Counted from the stretch's first letter, positions 44,305 through 55,765 are shown. The stretch is DNA of 64,000 bases from Serripes groenlandicus (GCA_031761405.1 JASEVX010000010.1:35254753-35318752), one strand, 5' to 3'. Program-made: numbers and translations. The notes: generated by a model from the letters alone, not told the origin.

Positions 44305-44702
44305 CCCTTTTCCACATATTTATAGTCCAAAATAAAGAAAATCTCTATAAATAATAGCATGATTGTTGGATATAATTGAAATCAATGTAGCAAATGGAGA
44401 AATTACTCATTATGAACACATTCTATGTTTGCCTCAAACATTTCATAACTTATGTGCTGCAGAGGCTTCAAGTTTTATTTTAGGCCACCAGCCAATACAC
44501 ATGATAAAGCTGTATCATAAGTGAGAACCAGTATTTACATAATAATAATACAGACATAATGCAAAAACTGGGATATCCATCATTATATAATATACGATTT
44601 TTCAAAAACATTGTGAAAAATATCTACATCGCAAATCATAATAGAATGGTATTCGTTCTCAATAGCCGTATCACAAGGCGTCTATGTGTGGAAAAGGGTT
44701 AA
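44305..44702. mobile_element. TTAA-type MITE enlarged by an insertion
   Basis: Left motifs ACCCTTTTCCACATATTTAT and AAAGAAAATCTCTATAAATA, central GTAGCAAATGGAGAAATTAC, and right end TCTATGTGTGGAAAAGGGTTAA. About 160 bp of foreign sequence lies between the arms (about 44480-44640). Confidence 0.55.
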
Positions 44703-45009
44703 ATACATTTTGACAGGGCTGTAGCAGGAGATTTTTTGACGATATAAGCAATTTCTCCTTTATCCACAAGGTTTTCAATTCTATTTTAAAGTAGACAGAC
44801 ATTGAAGGGACTATAATTAGTGACTAAGCATATTCAAATTGCTAAACAGGCTTGTATGTTTACATATGAATCATGTGTAGCAATTTTGGGTACTATGAAT
44901 TCGCACTGACTCGAGAGTTCTTAGTCCAAAGGAGGATTTAGGTATATGTAATATATAATAGGGTCCAAACTCTGGTGACACAGTGAATGCACAGCTAGTC
45001 TCATATATA

Positions 45010-46000
45010 TGATCGTATAAAAAAAAAGAAATATGTACAATATTTGCGAAAAACAATCTACAAATCACAATCGAGGCCAACAAAAAAACAGTGGACTTCC
45101 TTGACATCACACTTAACTTGGCAACCAGCACTTATAAACCATATATGAAGCCGAATAGCATACCATTGTATGTCCACAAAAACAGTTACCATCCGCCGTC
45201 AATTTTAAATAACATACCTGACAGCATCCAACATCTCGTCCAACGAAACGATTTTTTCAACGAAGCATTGCCACCTTACCAAGAAGCATTACAAAAGAGC
45301 GGATACGAATACCAACTCAAATACGCCCCACATAAACAACTGGCCAATGATAGTAAGCGAAAACGTAGCAGAAACATAACGTGGTTCAATCCCCCTACAG
45401 TGACAGAGTCTCCTCTAACATAGGAAAACAGTTATTTAACCTCTTGGACACATGCTTCCCACAGGGTCACCAACTCCATAAACTACTGAACAGAAACACC
45501 GTAAAACTCAGCTACGGTTGTAAGCCTAACATTCAAAGGATCATAACTACCCACAACAAATCTGCGCTATCAAAACATGAGCCCAAGCTAATAGATAACC
45601 AAGACAACTGTAACTGCAGATCTAACCGAAAGTGCCCCTTAGACGGAAAATGCCTCACTACTAGCGTGATATACCAGGCCACAGTTACCCGTCACGATAA
45701 CATGAACCTGGATACGTATATAGGCCTTACATGTAATAGTTTCAAATCACGCTACTCTGGTCATAGCTCCAGCTTCAAAAATAAAGAAAAGAGGAATGCC
45801 ACAACATTAAGTGAACATATTTGGGGTCTAAAAGAGAACAATGTGATGTACACAATGACGTGGAAAATCCTAAGCAAAGCAAAGCCTTATTCACCATCTA
45901 ACAAAATGTGCAACCTTTGTCTAGAAGAAAAATACTTCATTATACACAGACCAGTCATGTCTTCTTTGAACAACAGAAATTAACTCACAAGTGCATGTCG
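45010..46000 (+). pseudogene. Penelope-like element, 5'-truncated, one frameshift
   Basis: The conceptual product starts inside the RT thumb (VDFLDITLNLATSTYKPYMK, then PNSIPLYVHKNSYHPPSILN, then GYEYQLKY). It passes through a Cys linker (NCNCRSNRKCPLDGKCL) into a GIY-YIG-type endonuclease segment (TYIGLTCNSFKSRYSGH ... KNKEKRNATTLSEHIWGL) and ends with a CxxC (KMCNLCLEE). This order is diagnostic of Penelope-like retroelements. The reading frame shifts once, in a C run at about 45390-45396. The RT palm and everything upstream are missing, so this copy cannot move. Similarity is to the element family only; no host function is implied. Confidence 0.85.
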
Positions 46001-46715
46001 CCATAGGAAAAAACACCTATTGCGCAACTTTAAACATACAGTATAAACAGTTATGATATCTGAGTGACATTTTGTGAGCAATTTTCATTATATAAACTCC
46101 CGGGTAATCCTTTGTGTATAAAACAAATCATGCGCTAAAATGATGACATTGGTAAAATAATTGAAATATCACTATGTACTTAGTTTCTGATGAGTGAGGA
46201 CATACATTGTCCTTATGAAACAAATTTGTAAAACTATGTAAATATAACCAATTCCAAATTATATATATATATATATATTATTTTTCAATATTTACGTTTC
46301 GCAGATGCAGATAAATGTTATGCATACAGCATTGTATTACACCAGTACAACGTAAAAACACTTTGCATTGACATCTGATAGAGGGATGAACAGGTACATG
46401 AATCCTGCAGAATGCGAATATCGTTTGTGTTAAAATTAATTTCAGAGAGACACGGATTCAAACCACAATATATTACATCGAGAAAAAATGGAAAGAAAAA
46501 ATGCGTATCTATCAACAGTTTAAAACAATCTCAGAGACGTAGTTATTACTTTTTTGAAGTCGCTGTTATATCCGGTTCGAAATATGAACAATTTCGTCAT
46601 AAGTTTCGATATAAGCTTTAGATTACAGATTAGTGTTACCGAAACACATATTCATTTCATATATATAAAAACACGAAAACATCTACAAACAATTGTAAGT
46701 TACACAATTTAAATC
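46001..46715. other. no recognised feature
   Basis: May contain the 3' non-coding end of the Penelope-like element. (AT)n at 46262-46279. Confidence 0.4.
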
Positions 46716-46850
46716 ATACAGTAAGTAAGTAAGTAAGTAAATATTTTATTATAGTGACATGTGTAAAACAAAACAAACGTATAACAAAATATAATAACGG
46801 GATAACACCCGGCCCCATGGGCCTATATGTCACTGTTAAGAAAAAAAAAA
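46716..46850 (-). mobile_element. LINE 3'-end fragment with an (ACTT)n tail
   Basis: On the minus strand: GTGACATATAGGCCCATGGG, then GGGTGTTATCCCG, then TATAATAAAATATTTACTTAC and repeats of ACTT. A 3' UTR ending in AATAAA-like sequence and a tetranucleotide tail is typical of CR1/RTE-type LINEs. Confidence 0.5.
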
Positions 46851-47272
46851 AATTTACACAGTGAGAACATTTCACTGTTCCGGTTTTAAACATATTTATA
46901 CAAACAGCACTGAGTCGTTCATGTCGTTGGTATGTTTCCTAGTTTAAAAAGGACAAGACACATACCAATTACGTGCCCGAATTCAATTGCACGACTTAAT
47001 CATTCTTTTACTATATACAATGATTGTTTGATCGCTATTAAATTGGAGCGTGTTTCGTACAAAGATTTCGCTTCGCAACAGCGATTTACGTCCTTTCTGG
47101 GAAAGAACAGTAACACGATTGCAAAGCAAAAAATAGTAATAAAAGATATTTCAAATAACTGGTTGCAAGACTAGAGTTCTTTACAGAAACGAAAGGTAAA
47201 GAAAACCAATAATACAGTATATCAACTAAAAATTGAAGAATTCAAACCAAACAAAATCTACTGAATCCATGA

Positions 47273-47347
47273 GTGAATGAATGAATGAATGAAATAATTA
47301 ATTAATTAATTAATTAATTAATTGATTAATCAATGAACGGACGGACG
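47273..47347. repeat. compound microsatellite (GAAT)n-(TTAA)n-(GGAC)n
   Basis: Three short tetranucleotide runs in succession. Confidence 0.9.
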
Positions 47348-47394
47348 GACTTATGAATGAACGAACGTATGAATGAAATAGTCCTTACAACATG

Positions 47395-47690
47395 GCGCTC
47401 AGATGGGCATTATGGCCCTCAAACTTGAAATGGAGGCTGGTGGTGAACAGTAGATGACCCATACTGATTTTGAGGTTAACGTGTCAAAGGTCAAGGTCAT
47501 TATGAAGTTGAACACAAAAAGCTTGTCCGAGTGATAACTCGACATTGCCTGCACCAATGACACTCAAACTTGACATGGATGCTGAGGATGACCTGTAGAT
47601 GACCTTTAAGTATGTTGAGATCATCAGGTCAAAGGTCAAGGTCACAGTGACATTGAACGCGAAAACCCTGTCCGAGTGATAAGTGGTTCA
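47395..47690. repeat. two-unit GTCAAAGGTCAAGGTCA repeat with nuclear-receptor-like sites
   Basis: Two units of about 150 bp share ACACTCAAACTTGA(A/C)ATGGA-type, GATGACC, GTCAAAGGTCAAGGTCA and TGTCCGAGTGATAA motifs. The second carries AGGTCAAAGGTCAAGGTCA (47626-47644). This contains an exact DR1 (AGGTCAAAGGTCA) overlapping TCAAGGTCA, the monomeric ERR/SF-1-type site. Confidence 0.75.
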
Positions 47691-47961
47691 TCTCACCTGA
47701 TCTCATGACAGTATCTGATTAAGAAATCGAAATAATTAAAATACAAGACGAACGACATTGGGTTATCACAATATTTCACAGAGAACATAACTTTAGATGT
47801 AACCTCTACTTGACAAGTACTAGCGCCGTTCGTGTGGAAAATAAAAAAGACACAACCCCGACGTTTTGAACGAGAGGCCGACGATCTGCTATTGCATTCT
47901 CTTCCAGAACGTGTGACTAGTTTATATGGAGTGTCCTCTTCAAAAACCAAACTCCGACTGT

Positions 47962-48190
47962 TTAAGCCATTTCCCAAATACAACAAATATACAGCAGACG
48001 ACTTTGACAATGTTTTGATAAATATATGGAAGTGCTTCATGAACTTAAGTGTAATTTTGGAAGGCGTTGAAAACATTTTAATTAAATGTGAAAATGGTTA
48101 TATTGAGCAATTACTTAATTTGTCATAATGTTTCAAAAGACATCCGTTGTAAATGTGTCAAAATACGTCTGCATGTGTGAAAGGATTAAC
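47962..48190. mobile_element. TTAA-type palindromic MITE
   Basis: TTAAGCCATTTCCCAAATAC, then ACAGCAGACGACTTTGA, on the left. TTTCAAAAGACATCCGTTG, then ATGTGTGAAAGGATTAA, on the right. TTAA on both sides. Confidence 0.7.
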
Positions 48191-48620
48191 AAGCGTATAC
48201 AGCTATCAATGTACACATCCTTATTATACAAGACGATTTTTTGACAAAGCATAAAAAAGAAGACGCAATAATTGGTTGCACATGAAGAAATAAAAAAACT
48301 ACATTTAAATCCACAAACATAAGCCAAACTTAATCTGTATTTGAAAATTTAAGTATTATGTGGGACATTTAACCTGGCAGGGTCTTTGTTTTAAGTGAAT
48401 GCGATGATTTAGAGTTAAAATAATCATGAAAAGTGACATATAAGACGAATACTAGAGATAAATGGACAAGAGGTTATGATAAATTACAGTTTGTACCAAA
48501 GATAATCGACTATTTGTATTGAACACAAGCCCTGTTATGATAATTTGTTGTCAAATAATGCAGACACACCGAAAATCTGTTTTTGTTTTGTATCGCTAAG
48601 TCATGATAGTGGATAAGGGT

Positions 48621-48870
48621 TTAACCACTTCCCACAAATCTGCAGCAGACGACTTTGAACAAATCAAGTACAAAATATAAAAAATCTATAAAATGATAAT
48701 ATGATAACTAAAAAGTATTCAAAATTATTGTCGTTAATGCAAATCATGATTGCTCATTATGAGCAATTTCTCCTTTTGCCACAATAATTTCAATGATGTT
48801 TAACCTTCAACTTCAATCATTTAAGTACTGTGTATTAATTAACTCGACAACAGACGACTTTGAAAACATC
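48621..48870. mobile_element. TTAA-type MITE, right end rearranged
   Basis: TTAACCACTTCCCACAAATC, then TGCAGCAGACGACTTTGAAC, and the central ATTGCTCATTATGAGCAATTTCTCC hairpin. The right arm is replaced by another left-type motif (ACAACAGACGACTTTGAAAA) near 48850. Confidence 0.6.
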
Positions 48871-49064
48871 TATGCAAATAGATATATCTTGACATATATA
48901 CATAGACATATTTAGGGAAAAACCTTTGGAAATATTCATGCCTTAAACCAAAAGGTCTACAGCTTAGATAATTAGTGTCTAGCATTGTCTAGAAGTCCTT
49001 TACAAGGATTGTTAAAATTATGCCCATGGGTTCAAAATTGGCCCAACCTGGAATCTGCTGTATT

Positions 49065-49072
49065 ACATAGAG
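49065..49072 (+). repeat. 8-bp target duplication, left copy
   Basis: ACATAGAG directly before the Mutator-like element; identical to 50239-50246. Confidence 0.8.
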
Positions 49073-50238
49073 GGTTTGTTCCCGGAACGTCGACTCGTTC
49101 CGCTTAACACCTTTCACTTATCTGGGATTAGGGGGTACCAAAAGGGGTATAGAACTATACATACCATAAATCAATTTATTTGATTTTAAGGATGCACGCA
49201 TTAAATGCATTTTAATAAAGAATAACTTTTTAACATTATTAATTAAGTTCATACTGTGAATTTATCTGAAGGATAGACGGTAATTGATCAGAATAATTAC
49301 AATTTAAATGCATGTAACAATTAAGTTGTTTTCTTTTAATCGTTAAGGTATTGTTTTCTAGTCGTAAGTAATTCAATTCAAACTGTCAAGGTCTCTGTTG
49401 AACAAATTAACTAAAAACTGTGCCTTTTGATCTTTTTTCTTTAAAACAAAAATAAACCGTTCTCTTACTTATTTGATGTGAATTTAGTTCAAACCATTAG
49501 AAATATACGAATAACATCGTCAACAGAAAAGGGGTTCATAACTTGACATTTGACGGATATATTTATCGCGTAAACCGTAGAAGAGAAGACAAGATGTGTC
49601 GAACGGGCTTTCCTGTCTACATTCAACGAAATACCGACAGGATTCGGGAGACAAAACCATAACCACCCAGCAGACCACTACAACGTCGTTGCCAAACAGA
49701 TCATGAGCAAGATATCTCGGCGCTGCGAAGAAGAAATTAGACCAATTCCCACAATTTTTACAGAAGAGCTGACCAAACTCAGAGACGTTACCGAAGAATG
49801 GGTAGAGGGCGACAGACCGATGTGGAACCACTTTGGCACACAGAGCCCGCGCACTACGAACAACATCGATGGCTGGCACAACACAACACTCCCACCCAAA
49901 CATCCAGATGTTCAAAGACATTCAGAACGCAAATAATATGCTGTTTTCTAAAATTTTACTTAATAATGCTGACAAATATCAAAAATAAAAAAGCGATAAG
50001 TGCAGTAAAATATAAACTTAGGAAATTCTGCATTATTAAATATAAAAAGAAAATCAGTTTTCTCAAATGTTTTAAATTTCGCATGTATATATATTCTTGT
50101 TTAAATTTAAAATCTGCATCAGTCTTATTTATATTTATAAAGCAATACCTGTCACATAATTACCCTCTAATGGTCCCCCCCGATCCGCTCTACCGACCAG
50201 CTAGGGATTAAATCGAGTCGACGTTCCGGGAACACACC
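49073..50238. mobile_element. Mutator-like (MULE) element, 1166 bp, degenerate
   Basis: GGTTTGTTCCCGGAACGTCG + ACTCG (49073-49097) is inverted at 50214-50238 with one mismatch in 25 bp. An exact 8-bp direct repeat, ACATAGAG, flanks the ends. The interior holds a fragment of a MULE-type transposase (49703-49936). The combination of inverted ends, target duplication and matching transposase remnant gives clear limits to an otherwise decayed DNA transposon. Confidence 0.85.
49703..49936 (+). pseudogene. MULE/FLYWCH-type transposase, C-terminal remnant
   Basis: The frame reads EELTKLRDVTEEWVEGDRPM, then WNHFGTQSPRTTNNIDGWHN, then PPKHPDV. 'W..yG...pRTtNniEgWHn.l' is the conserved block at the C-terminal side of the MULE transposase domain in animal FLYWCH-MULE proteins. 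The DDE catalytic core is missing. Upstream in another frame, GFPVYIQRNTDRI resembles the preceding 'gl..vY..n..ir' helix, implying a frameshift near 49690. It cannot make an active enzyme. Confidence 0.7.
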
Positions 50239-50246
50239 ACATAGAG
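50239..50246 (+). repeat. 8-bp target duplication, right copy
   Basis: ACATAGAG directly after the element. Confidence 0.8.
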
Positions 50247-50264
50247 TTATATAGGGAAAAACGT

Positions 50265-50580
50265 CTCCTCTTAAAATATGAAGCTGATTTTCAAATAGTT
50301 TTGTAGAAATGATTCTTTTGTAATCTTAAATGAGATTCCTTCATGCCATGTTGATTGGTAAAAACACGGCCGCCATGGGGCAGGACTGTTTGGCCTTTTA
50401 TGTCTTTAGTGAAAACTATAACAATCCTTTCCTCAGAAAGTATGAGGACGATTTAAAAACGATTATGTAGAAATGTTACTTGTTTGACCCTCTTGCAGAT
50501 TCCTTCAAACCATGTTCATTTGTCGAAAAACATGGCAACCAGGGACCAGGGTTGTTTTGCCTTGTATGGCTATAGTGATT
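50265..50580. repeat. two units of a 'CCATGTTGATTGGT' repeat
   Basis: TTTTCAAATAGTTTTGTAGA, GATTCCTTCATGCCATGTTG and ACACGGCCGCCATGGGGCAG are repeated about 180 bp later (ATTATGTAGAAATG, GATTCCTTCAAACCATGTTC, ACATGGCAACCAGGG). A third unit lies at 52680-52815. Confidence 0.7.
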
Positions 50581-52500
50581 TAATTTTTGCAGAATGCAGT
50601 AAAGCGAAACTGGCCTTCTTGGTTCTTTTGTTTTCACATTGATACCATTTGATACGTGGTTTTCCAAGAAGGGCGAGACACCCTCAGCCCGAGATGTTTT
50701 GTTTACACTTTGTTCCGAAGGAAATCGGCACATTCCATACCCTTTCCAAAGTTTAATTAAAGCGCCGATGGCACAGTAGGCAATCGTATAGAACATCATG
50801 CAAAGTAATAAGCTGTATCTAAGTGTAGGTCTTGCGATGTTCAATATATATATGCATATACGATAATGCTCGATCTCCAACTCAATTAGGCTGCACTTTC
50901 TGCATTGATTGCTAATTAAGGCTAGAACGTACAGACGTGTCTAGCTTGTACACTGACATCGTGTCCTTTAAACTTGTAAACCAGTATTATCATCTAAACG
51001 CTTTCATATACTGCAACAACCACAAAATAAAGCGTTTATAACATAGAGATTTAAAAACAATATATGACCAGTCTTGTGAGCTATTTATAGAACATTTTGG
51101 AATTTCCAAATGTCTCCTACTGCGTTATTGATACAATTTCCGCATCCCGTTTTTAGGTCGCCCATGGGCGCTTTTCATTTTAGGCCGGTTGGTGAATACG
51201 GACATAATGTTATAAGAGGCTATTTAGATTAAGTCCGAAAATATAATTTTACAGTGTTAGTGAATACGGGACCAGGTACGAAATTAGCACTGACATGATT
51301 GTAAACCTCGTAGGTCTTTTCAGAAATTTCGAAAGTACGTTATGGGCCTTTTTATTTTGGCGAGGTGATTTGAGTATCGTGAGAGTACTTTGCATGGCAG
51401 ATAAAACGAGCAATTATATTAATTGATATCTATTATCTGCCCAAACATGAAGAATGCTAATATTTACATTTTTTGACTCAAAGTAGATCGTAAGCTCGAT
51501 ACATTTCAAATCTTATTATCAATCCGGTACCAAAATAGCACCGACGGGATTATTGTTTACCGTGTCTCTGCATCACTGATGGAACTATGTTTTTGGCGGT
51601 TTACTATTTATAGGTGAATTGGTTTCAGTATTGCATAAGAAGTCAACGGGCTGTGCAAAACTGACTATGTAAAGTTTGTCGTTGTTGTTGTTTTTGTTAA
51701 CATTGTGGCGATTGTCAAACCAATTACCACAAAAAGGAAAGGAGAATTATACCAAATTTTAAATATCATGCCCAATGAACATTGAATCTAGAAATGACTG
51801 TTAAAAATGCAACAGTATACAGCCAATAAATCTTAATATAACATAAATTGATTGATTTGAATTCTGTGACATGCCAGAGGAAACCAATTTTCAGGTGGAT
51901 TTACTGATCACACCCGGGCTCAGAAAGAAGGTGACCAGTCAGGACATGGATTTGCACGACCTGGGTTATGATCAGAGTTTGGATTTTATCCCCGCCTGGT
52001 CATGTCTCTATTTGTGAAGGTTTATAAACCATCAGATCTACTTTGTATCTTAGCTACTCCAGATAACAGCTGCTTATATTGCGTCTGTCATCTGGCAGTC
52101 TAACAGGTTTGAGATTCACCCCAGTTCGTTTTATAGGGCTGACTATGTTGGTATTTAGTTAGTCTTTTTGCCTATTTATTTTTCACAGGGCTTTGATAAT
52201 TTCATAGATTTCTGAATTTGACATGGTAACTTTATCACATACAGAAATCTTCAGATGGCCTTCCGCCTCCATATCTGCCATGTCATTTTCCTAATTTTCC
52301 TATAAAGCAGAAAGTATCTTATACGATTGAAACAGTGCCCTGTGTAATTTATATAGAATATCAGAGTGCCATGATAGAACAAATGCGGTCTCAAGACTAA
52401 AACATATATGTCCCTCGTTTGTTTTGCATATAAGACATCATGTTGTTGTCAAGCAAGCTCGTCTAATGAGTTGCAACCCTTTCAAAAACCAGATTTGTTT
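50581..52500. other. no recognised feature
   Basis: A 134-codon minus frame at 50476-50880 has no known motif. 51865-52015 contains symmetric-looking GATCA-rich sequence but no clear element end. Elsewhere the sequence is unique. Confidence 0.4.
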
Positions 52501-52509
52501 AATCACGAC

Positions 52510-52820
52510 GCGCTCAAGGTGAGTTATTGTGATCGCCTTTTGTCCGACGTCCGTCGTGCGTCAACATCTTCTCCTCAGTAACCAGTGAGTCAATTAGGAT
52601 GGAATTTCACAGAAAGCATCCTCTCAATGACTTTCACCCGAAGTCCTTCACATTTTTGGGATCCATGCAAAATTCTTCCTCTCCAAAACTGGTTGGCAGC
52701 TTTTCAAATAATTTTGTAGAAATATTCCTTTGACGACCCTCTATCAGATTCCTTAAATCCATGTTGATTGGTAGAAAAAACATGGCCGCCAGGGGCGGGG
52801 CTATTTTGCCTTACATGAAA
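52510..52820. repeat. leader plus one 'CCATGTTGATTGGT' unit
   Basis: Opens AAGGTGAGTTATTGTGATCG, then TTTTGTCCGACGTCCGTCGT (leader shared with 43458). It continues with AATAATTTTGTAGAAATATTCCTTTG and ends CATGGCCGCCAGGGGCGGGG. It therefore joins the leader of one repeat family to the core of another. Confidence 0.65.
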
Positions 52821-53317
52821 CGATATAACACAGTTGGTCATGATGTATGCGCTTTTATGCAAAGATACAACGACATTCAATTAGATAAAGTTGACGGGAA
52901 GTGGACACCTAACGAAAATAAATTATTTTATAATCTGATTTTTTTTTTCGGTGAGTATACATGTAATTTTACCGTAATGTTCTAGTTGCCTTGCATCCCA
53001 AAGCTTCTCTATTGATTGACAATGTCTTCCATGAGGACAGATCGTCTGTCTGATGTGAACATTCGATTAAATTTGGTTTGAGGTCTATATTTTCAAACAA
53101 TCACTACCAAATGTCAATGCAATGTGGTTTTCACATCTATGAGATTGGTCTATTACCACCATCTTTTAGTGACTTGTACTAAGGCTAATGCAAACATCAA
53201 TAAGTAAAGTTTAGGTTTAACATCGGGGTAACGTTTGCATATATGTCAATATCTAATTGCCTCTAATTGCCTAATGTCAAACGACGGTTATCCTGTCAGT
53301 GACAATGGGAAATATTA
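52821..53317. other. no recognised feature
   Basis: Unique AT-rich sequence. Confidence 0.4.
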
Positions 53318-53400
53318 ATCCAGGGATTTTGAGTTCAAATTTCGACCATTCAATTTTGCCGATTATATACAAATGAAACTGTGACTAGCGTCATTTGTTT
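53318..53400 (+). mobile_element. old SINE fragment
   Basis: AATCCAGGGATTTTGAGTTC, then AAATTTCGACCATTC, then GTGACTAGCGTCATT, is a decayed tRNA-like region and start of body of the (TCAA)n SINE. Confidence 0.55.
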
Positions 53401-53563
53401 TATACAATGTGTTTTAAAGCGTAATATGTGAATAGGTAGCCAGGTACATGTGGAGTTCAGGTGCAAACAGGTCAGGGAATACACGTTAGTTGTACTGGCT
53501 GTCATGAGTTAACTGAAATACCATTTAAATAATCCAAACAATCAACTGGTGTTAGGTATATGT

Positions 53564-53830
53564 ACCGATAGTTTATTATGATATAAATCCAATACTTAAA
53601 TCAGCCTTATAATATCTAGGCGTGACCGGGGCATGCTCTATCATGACAGATCTATGTCTAACTAACAAGGCGAACTACTGACTGATAAACTTGTGCCTGA
53701 TATATTAATCGGTAGTTCATCATGATATAAATCAACTACTTAAGTCAGCCTGACAACATCTAGGCGTGTCCGGGGCATTCTTTACTAAGACAGATATCTC
53801 GTCAACACGTGCGAACTGCTGATGCCTCAT
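53564..53830. repeat. tandem duplication of about 140 bp
   Basis: CCGATAGTTTATTATGATAT ... CTAGGCGTGACCGGGGCATG is repeated as TCGGTAGTTCATCATGATAT ... CTAGGCGTGTCCGGGGCATT. Clear but diverged. Confidence 0.8.
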
Positions 53831-55099
53831 TTAGGCATCCACACCCTATTCTTTGGTACACATATAATCGTCCCTCTTAGGTGATCCTTTCAATAATCAA
53901 CAACGTTGAGTTCAGTTAAGTCATTTGGGGGTTTTAAGAGATAAAGTCTGGTTTATTTTTTCTTATCAAGTCCGCTGACTCTTTGATAGGACATTTGCAT
54001 AAACATAGTCAAAATGACAATGGACCAGCTTAAGCCATATCTGTATTGAACCCATTTCAGTACCAACTTTTCTTTTTACAATATTTATCTTTATACTGAA
54101 GTTGTTATATAGAGCATCCACTTCGAGCGCGAGGTTATACAGAAAGCTTACAATCTTTGTTTTCTAAACAAATCTAGAAATGACGCTTTGCCATGTTTGG
54201 AAAAGATTTATTATATGATGCAAAGCAATCTCTTATTGCACATCTAACAATTATTAAATCACAAAATGCTATATATTTTTAATGCTTTTTCATGAATTGC
54301 ATTGTAAAAATGTTGCTAAAAAACTTGAATGAATACCAATTTCTGAAATATTGTTGACAAATACATTAATCATACAGAGACAGATATAATGAAGGCACCA
54401 TACTGTGTCATTATGTTTTCAATTATATACTCTTTTGTGAGTTAAAACATCTTTCAATCAGTTTAAACCAAATCAGATCAGTGTTTCCCTTATTCTGCAG
54501 CTTACTATAAACCGTAACAATCCATAGGCATATCTGTTTATGATACCAGAAAAGCAACTATCAGCTATACTAACAAAATAGAATAACACTTTTGTATCAA
54601 AGAAATAAAAAAGTATGTCCGTATTTAATAGTCAACTGGATAAGGAGTTCCCAGCATGCAACCGTTTCTTTCAAAAACATCGCTAAACAAGTTTATTGTT
54701 TATAGTGAGATTTTGAAAAAAGATTTGTTTCTATTCTGGTGTTACACTTACAGCCACTGAAGTTTCTATGAAGATTTCGATACTTAATTTATATTGCACT
54801 TTTCGTTGAAAGCAGACGTGTTCGTGTTTTATAAAGAGTCATCATATCATTACACAGATTTTGTTTTATTACAGAAGTGTATTTATAACATAATGGTCAT
54901 ATACCGCTCACCTGACGTGCTATAAATTGAAACAAAATGCAAAATACAGGTGTTTTTTTTACCATCAGAATGAAAAAACTAAAAACAGATTTGTTTTAAA
55001 CAATCTCATGAAATAAAATGTCTCTTTCTCGTTATGTGTGAATACAAAAAATTCAAATAAAAATGAAATAAAAACTAAAACTAAAAAAAAATGACTTAC
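53831..55099. other. no recognised feature
   Basis: AT-rich, possibly intronic if the promoter at 55100-55300 is real. Confidence 0.4.
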
Positions 55100-55300
55100 C
55101 GATATTTCTATTGTTTACAAATAAATATCTTTCCTTATCATTCACGCAACTCTTTAATTCATAGATTATACGTTAAGCCTTTATGGAAGCCGAAAATCAA
55201 ATGACGAGCCTTAGTAACAATGTTGATACTCACGTGATACCTTTCCTTATAAGGTAATGACGTAAAGGTAAGGCAAATATATACCGTTATATAAATAGAT
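55100..55300 (-). promoter_or_regulatory. candidate minus-strand promoter and non-coding first exon
   Basis: On the minus strand TTTATATAA (about 55287-55296) is followed by TTACGTCA (55258-55265), a palindromic TCACGTGA E-box (55230-55237) and, 160 bp on, a GG|GTAAGTC-type donor (plus-strand GACTTACC at about 55094-55101). Short uORFs only. No downstream exon was found. Confidence 0.25.
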
Positions 55301-55675
55301 TTAACCCATACCACTTTATCGGTAATTTAGAATCGTACGCACTGAAAACGTTTACAAATAGAAATGCGAACGTAAGAGTTAGATCCAGTGTTGAAATGAG
55401 AAAATGTAATGTTGTCAAATCTACAATTGTACCTGTGTCAAGGGTTATACTCAGAAACAATGAGTTAACTTTTTGGTTCCTAACTAGACCATCAATACAA
55501 ACAAGCTAACCTGCTTACGTCACTGTACAGTGACTTACTATTTCTTGTGCAGTAGTTGAATATTTATTAGTAAATTCTCATTTACTATACTTTCATTGAT
55601 TTAATACGTATACTTTTATTACTAGAGATTAGCTTTTTTGTTTGAATATGAACTTGAGTTCGTTTGCTGCAGGTT
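55301..55675. other. unique sequence ending in a MITE scrap
   Basis: GTTCGTTTGCTGCAGGTTTG at about 55658-55677 resembles the right arm of the TTAA MITE and abuts the duplicated 90-bp block. Confidence 0.4.
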
Positions 55676-55765
55676 TGTTATATTGTACAAATGTCTTTAT
55701 TTGTTTTATACGCTGTAACGGAAATGATATATAAGTGGTTTAATTAGTTGGATTTAAACGTTGTT
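55676..55765. repeat. 90-bp duplicated block, copy 1
   Basis: TGTTATATTGTACAAATGTC ... GGATTTAAACGTTGTT differs from 57417-57506 at two positions only. In this copy the last 16 bp are the terminal bases of the antisense SINE that follows. Confidence 0.9.

Noticed and set aside
44871..45131. 86-codon minus ORF
   Set aside because: Antisense to the start of the Penelope-like element; no motif of its own.
46412..47174. ORFs of 69 and 80 codons on the plus strand
   Set aside because: Lys/Arg-rich but without family resemblance, and adjoining a LINE tail.
47832..48128. 98-codon plus ORF and 127-codon minus ORF
   Set aside because: Over a third of the frame is TTAA MITE sequence; the remainder has no recognised motif on either strand.
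49520..49921. 133-codon minus ORF across the MULE
   Set aside because: Antisense shadow of the transposase remnant, which has family motifs on the plus strand.
50476..50880. 134-codon minus ORF
   Set aside because: Its end overlaps a dispersed repeat unit and it shows no domain, signal or splice site.
51865..52015. Symmetric GATCA-rich stretch that looked like a SINE or MITE
   Set aside because: No paired ends, boxes or tail could be found; left unannotated.
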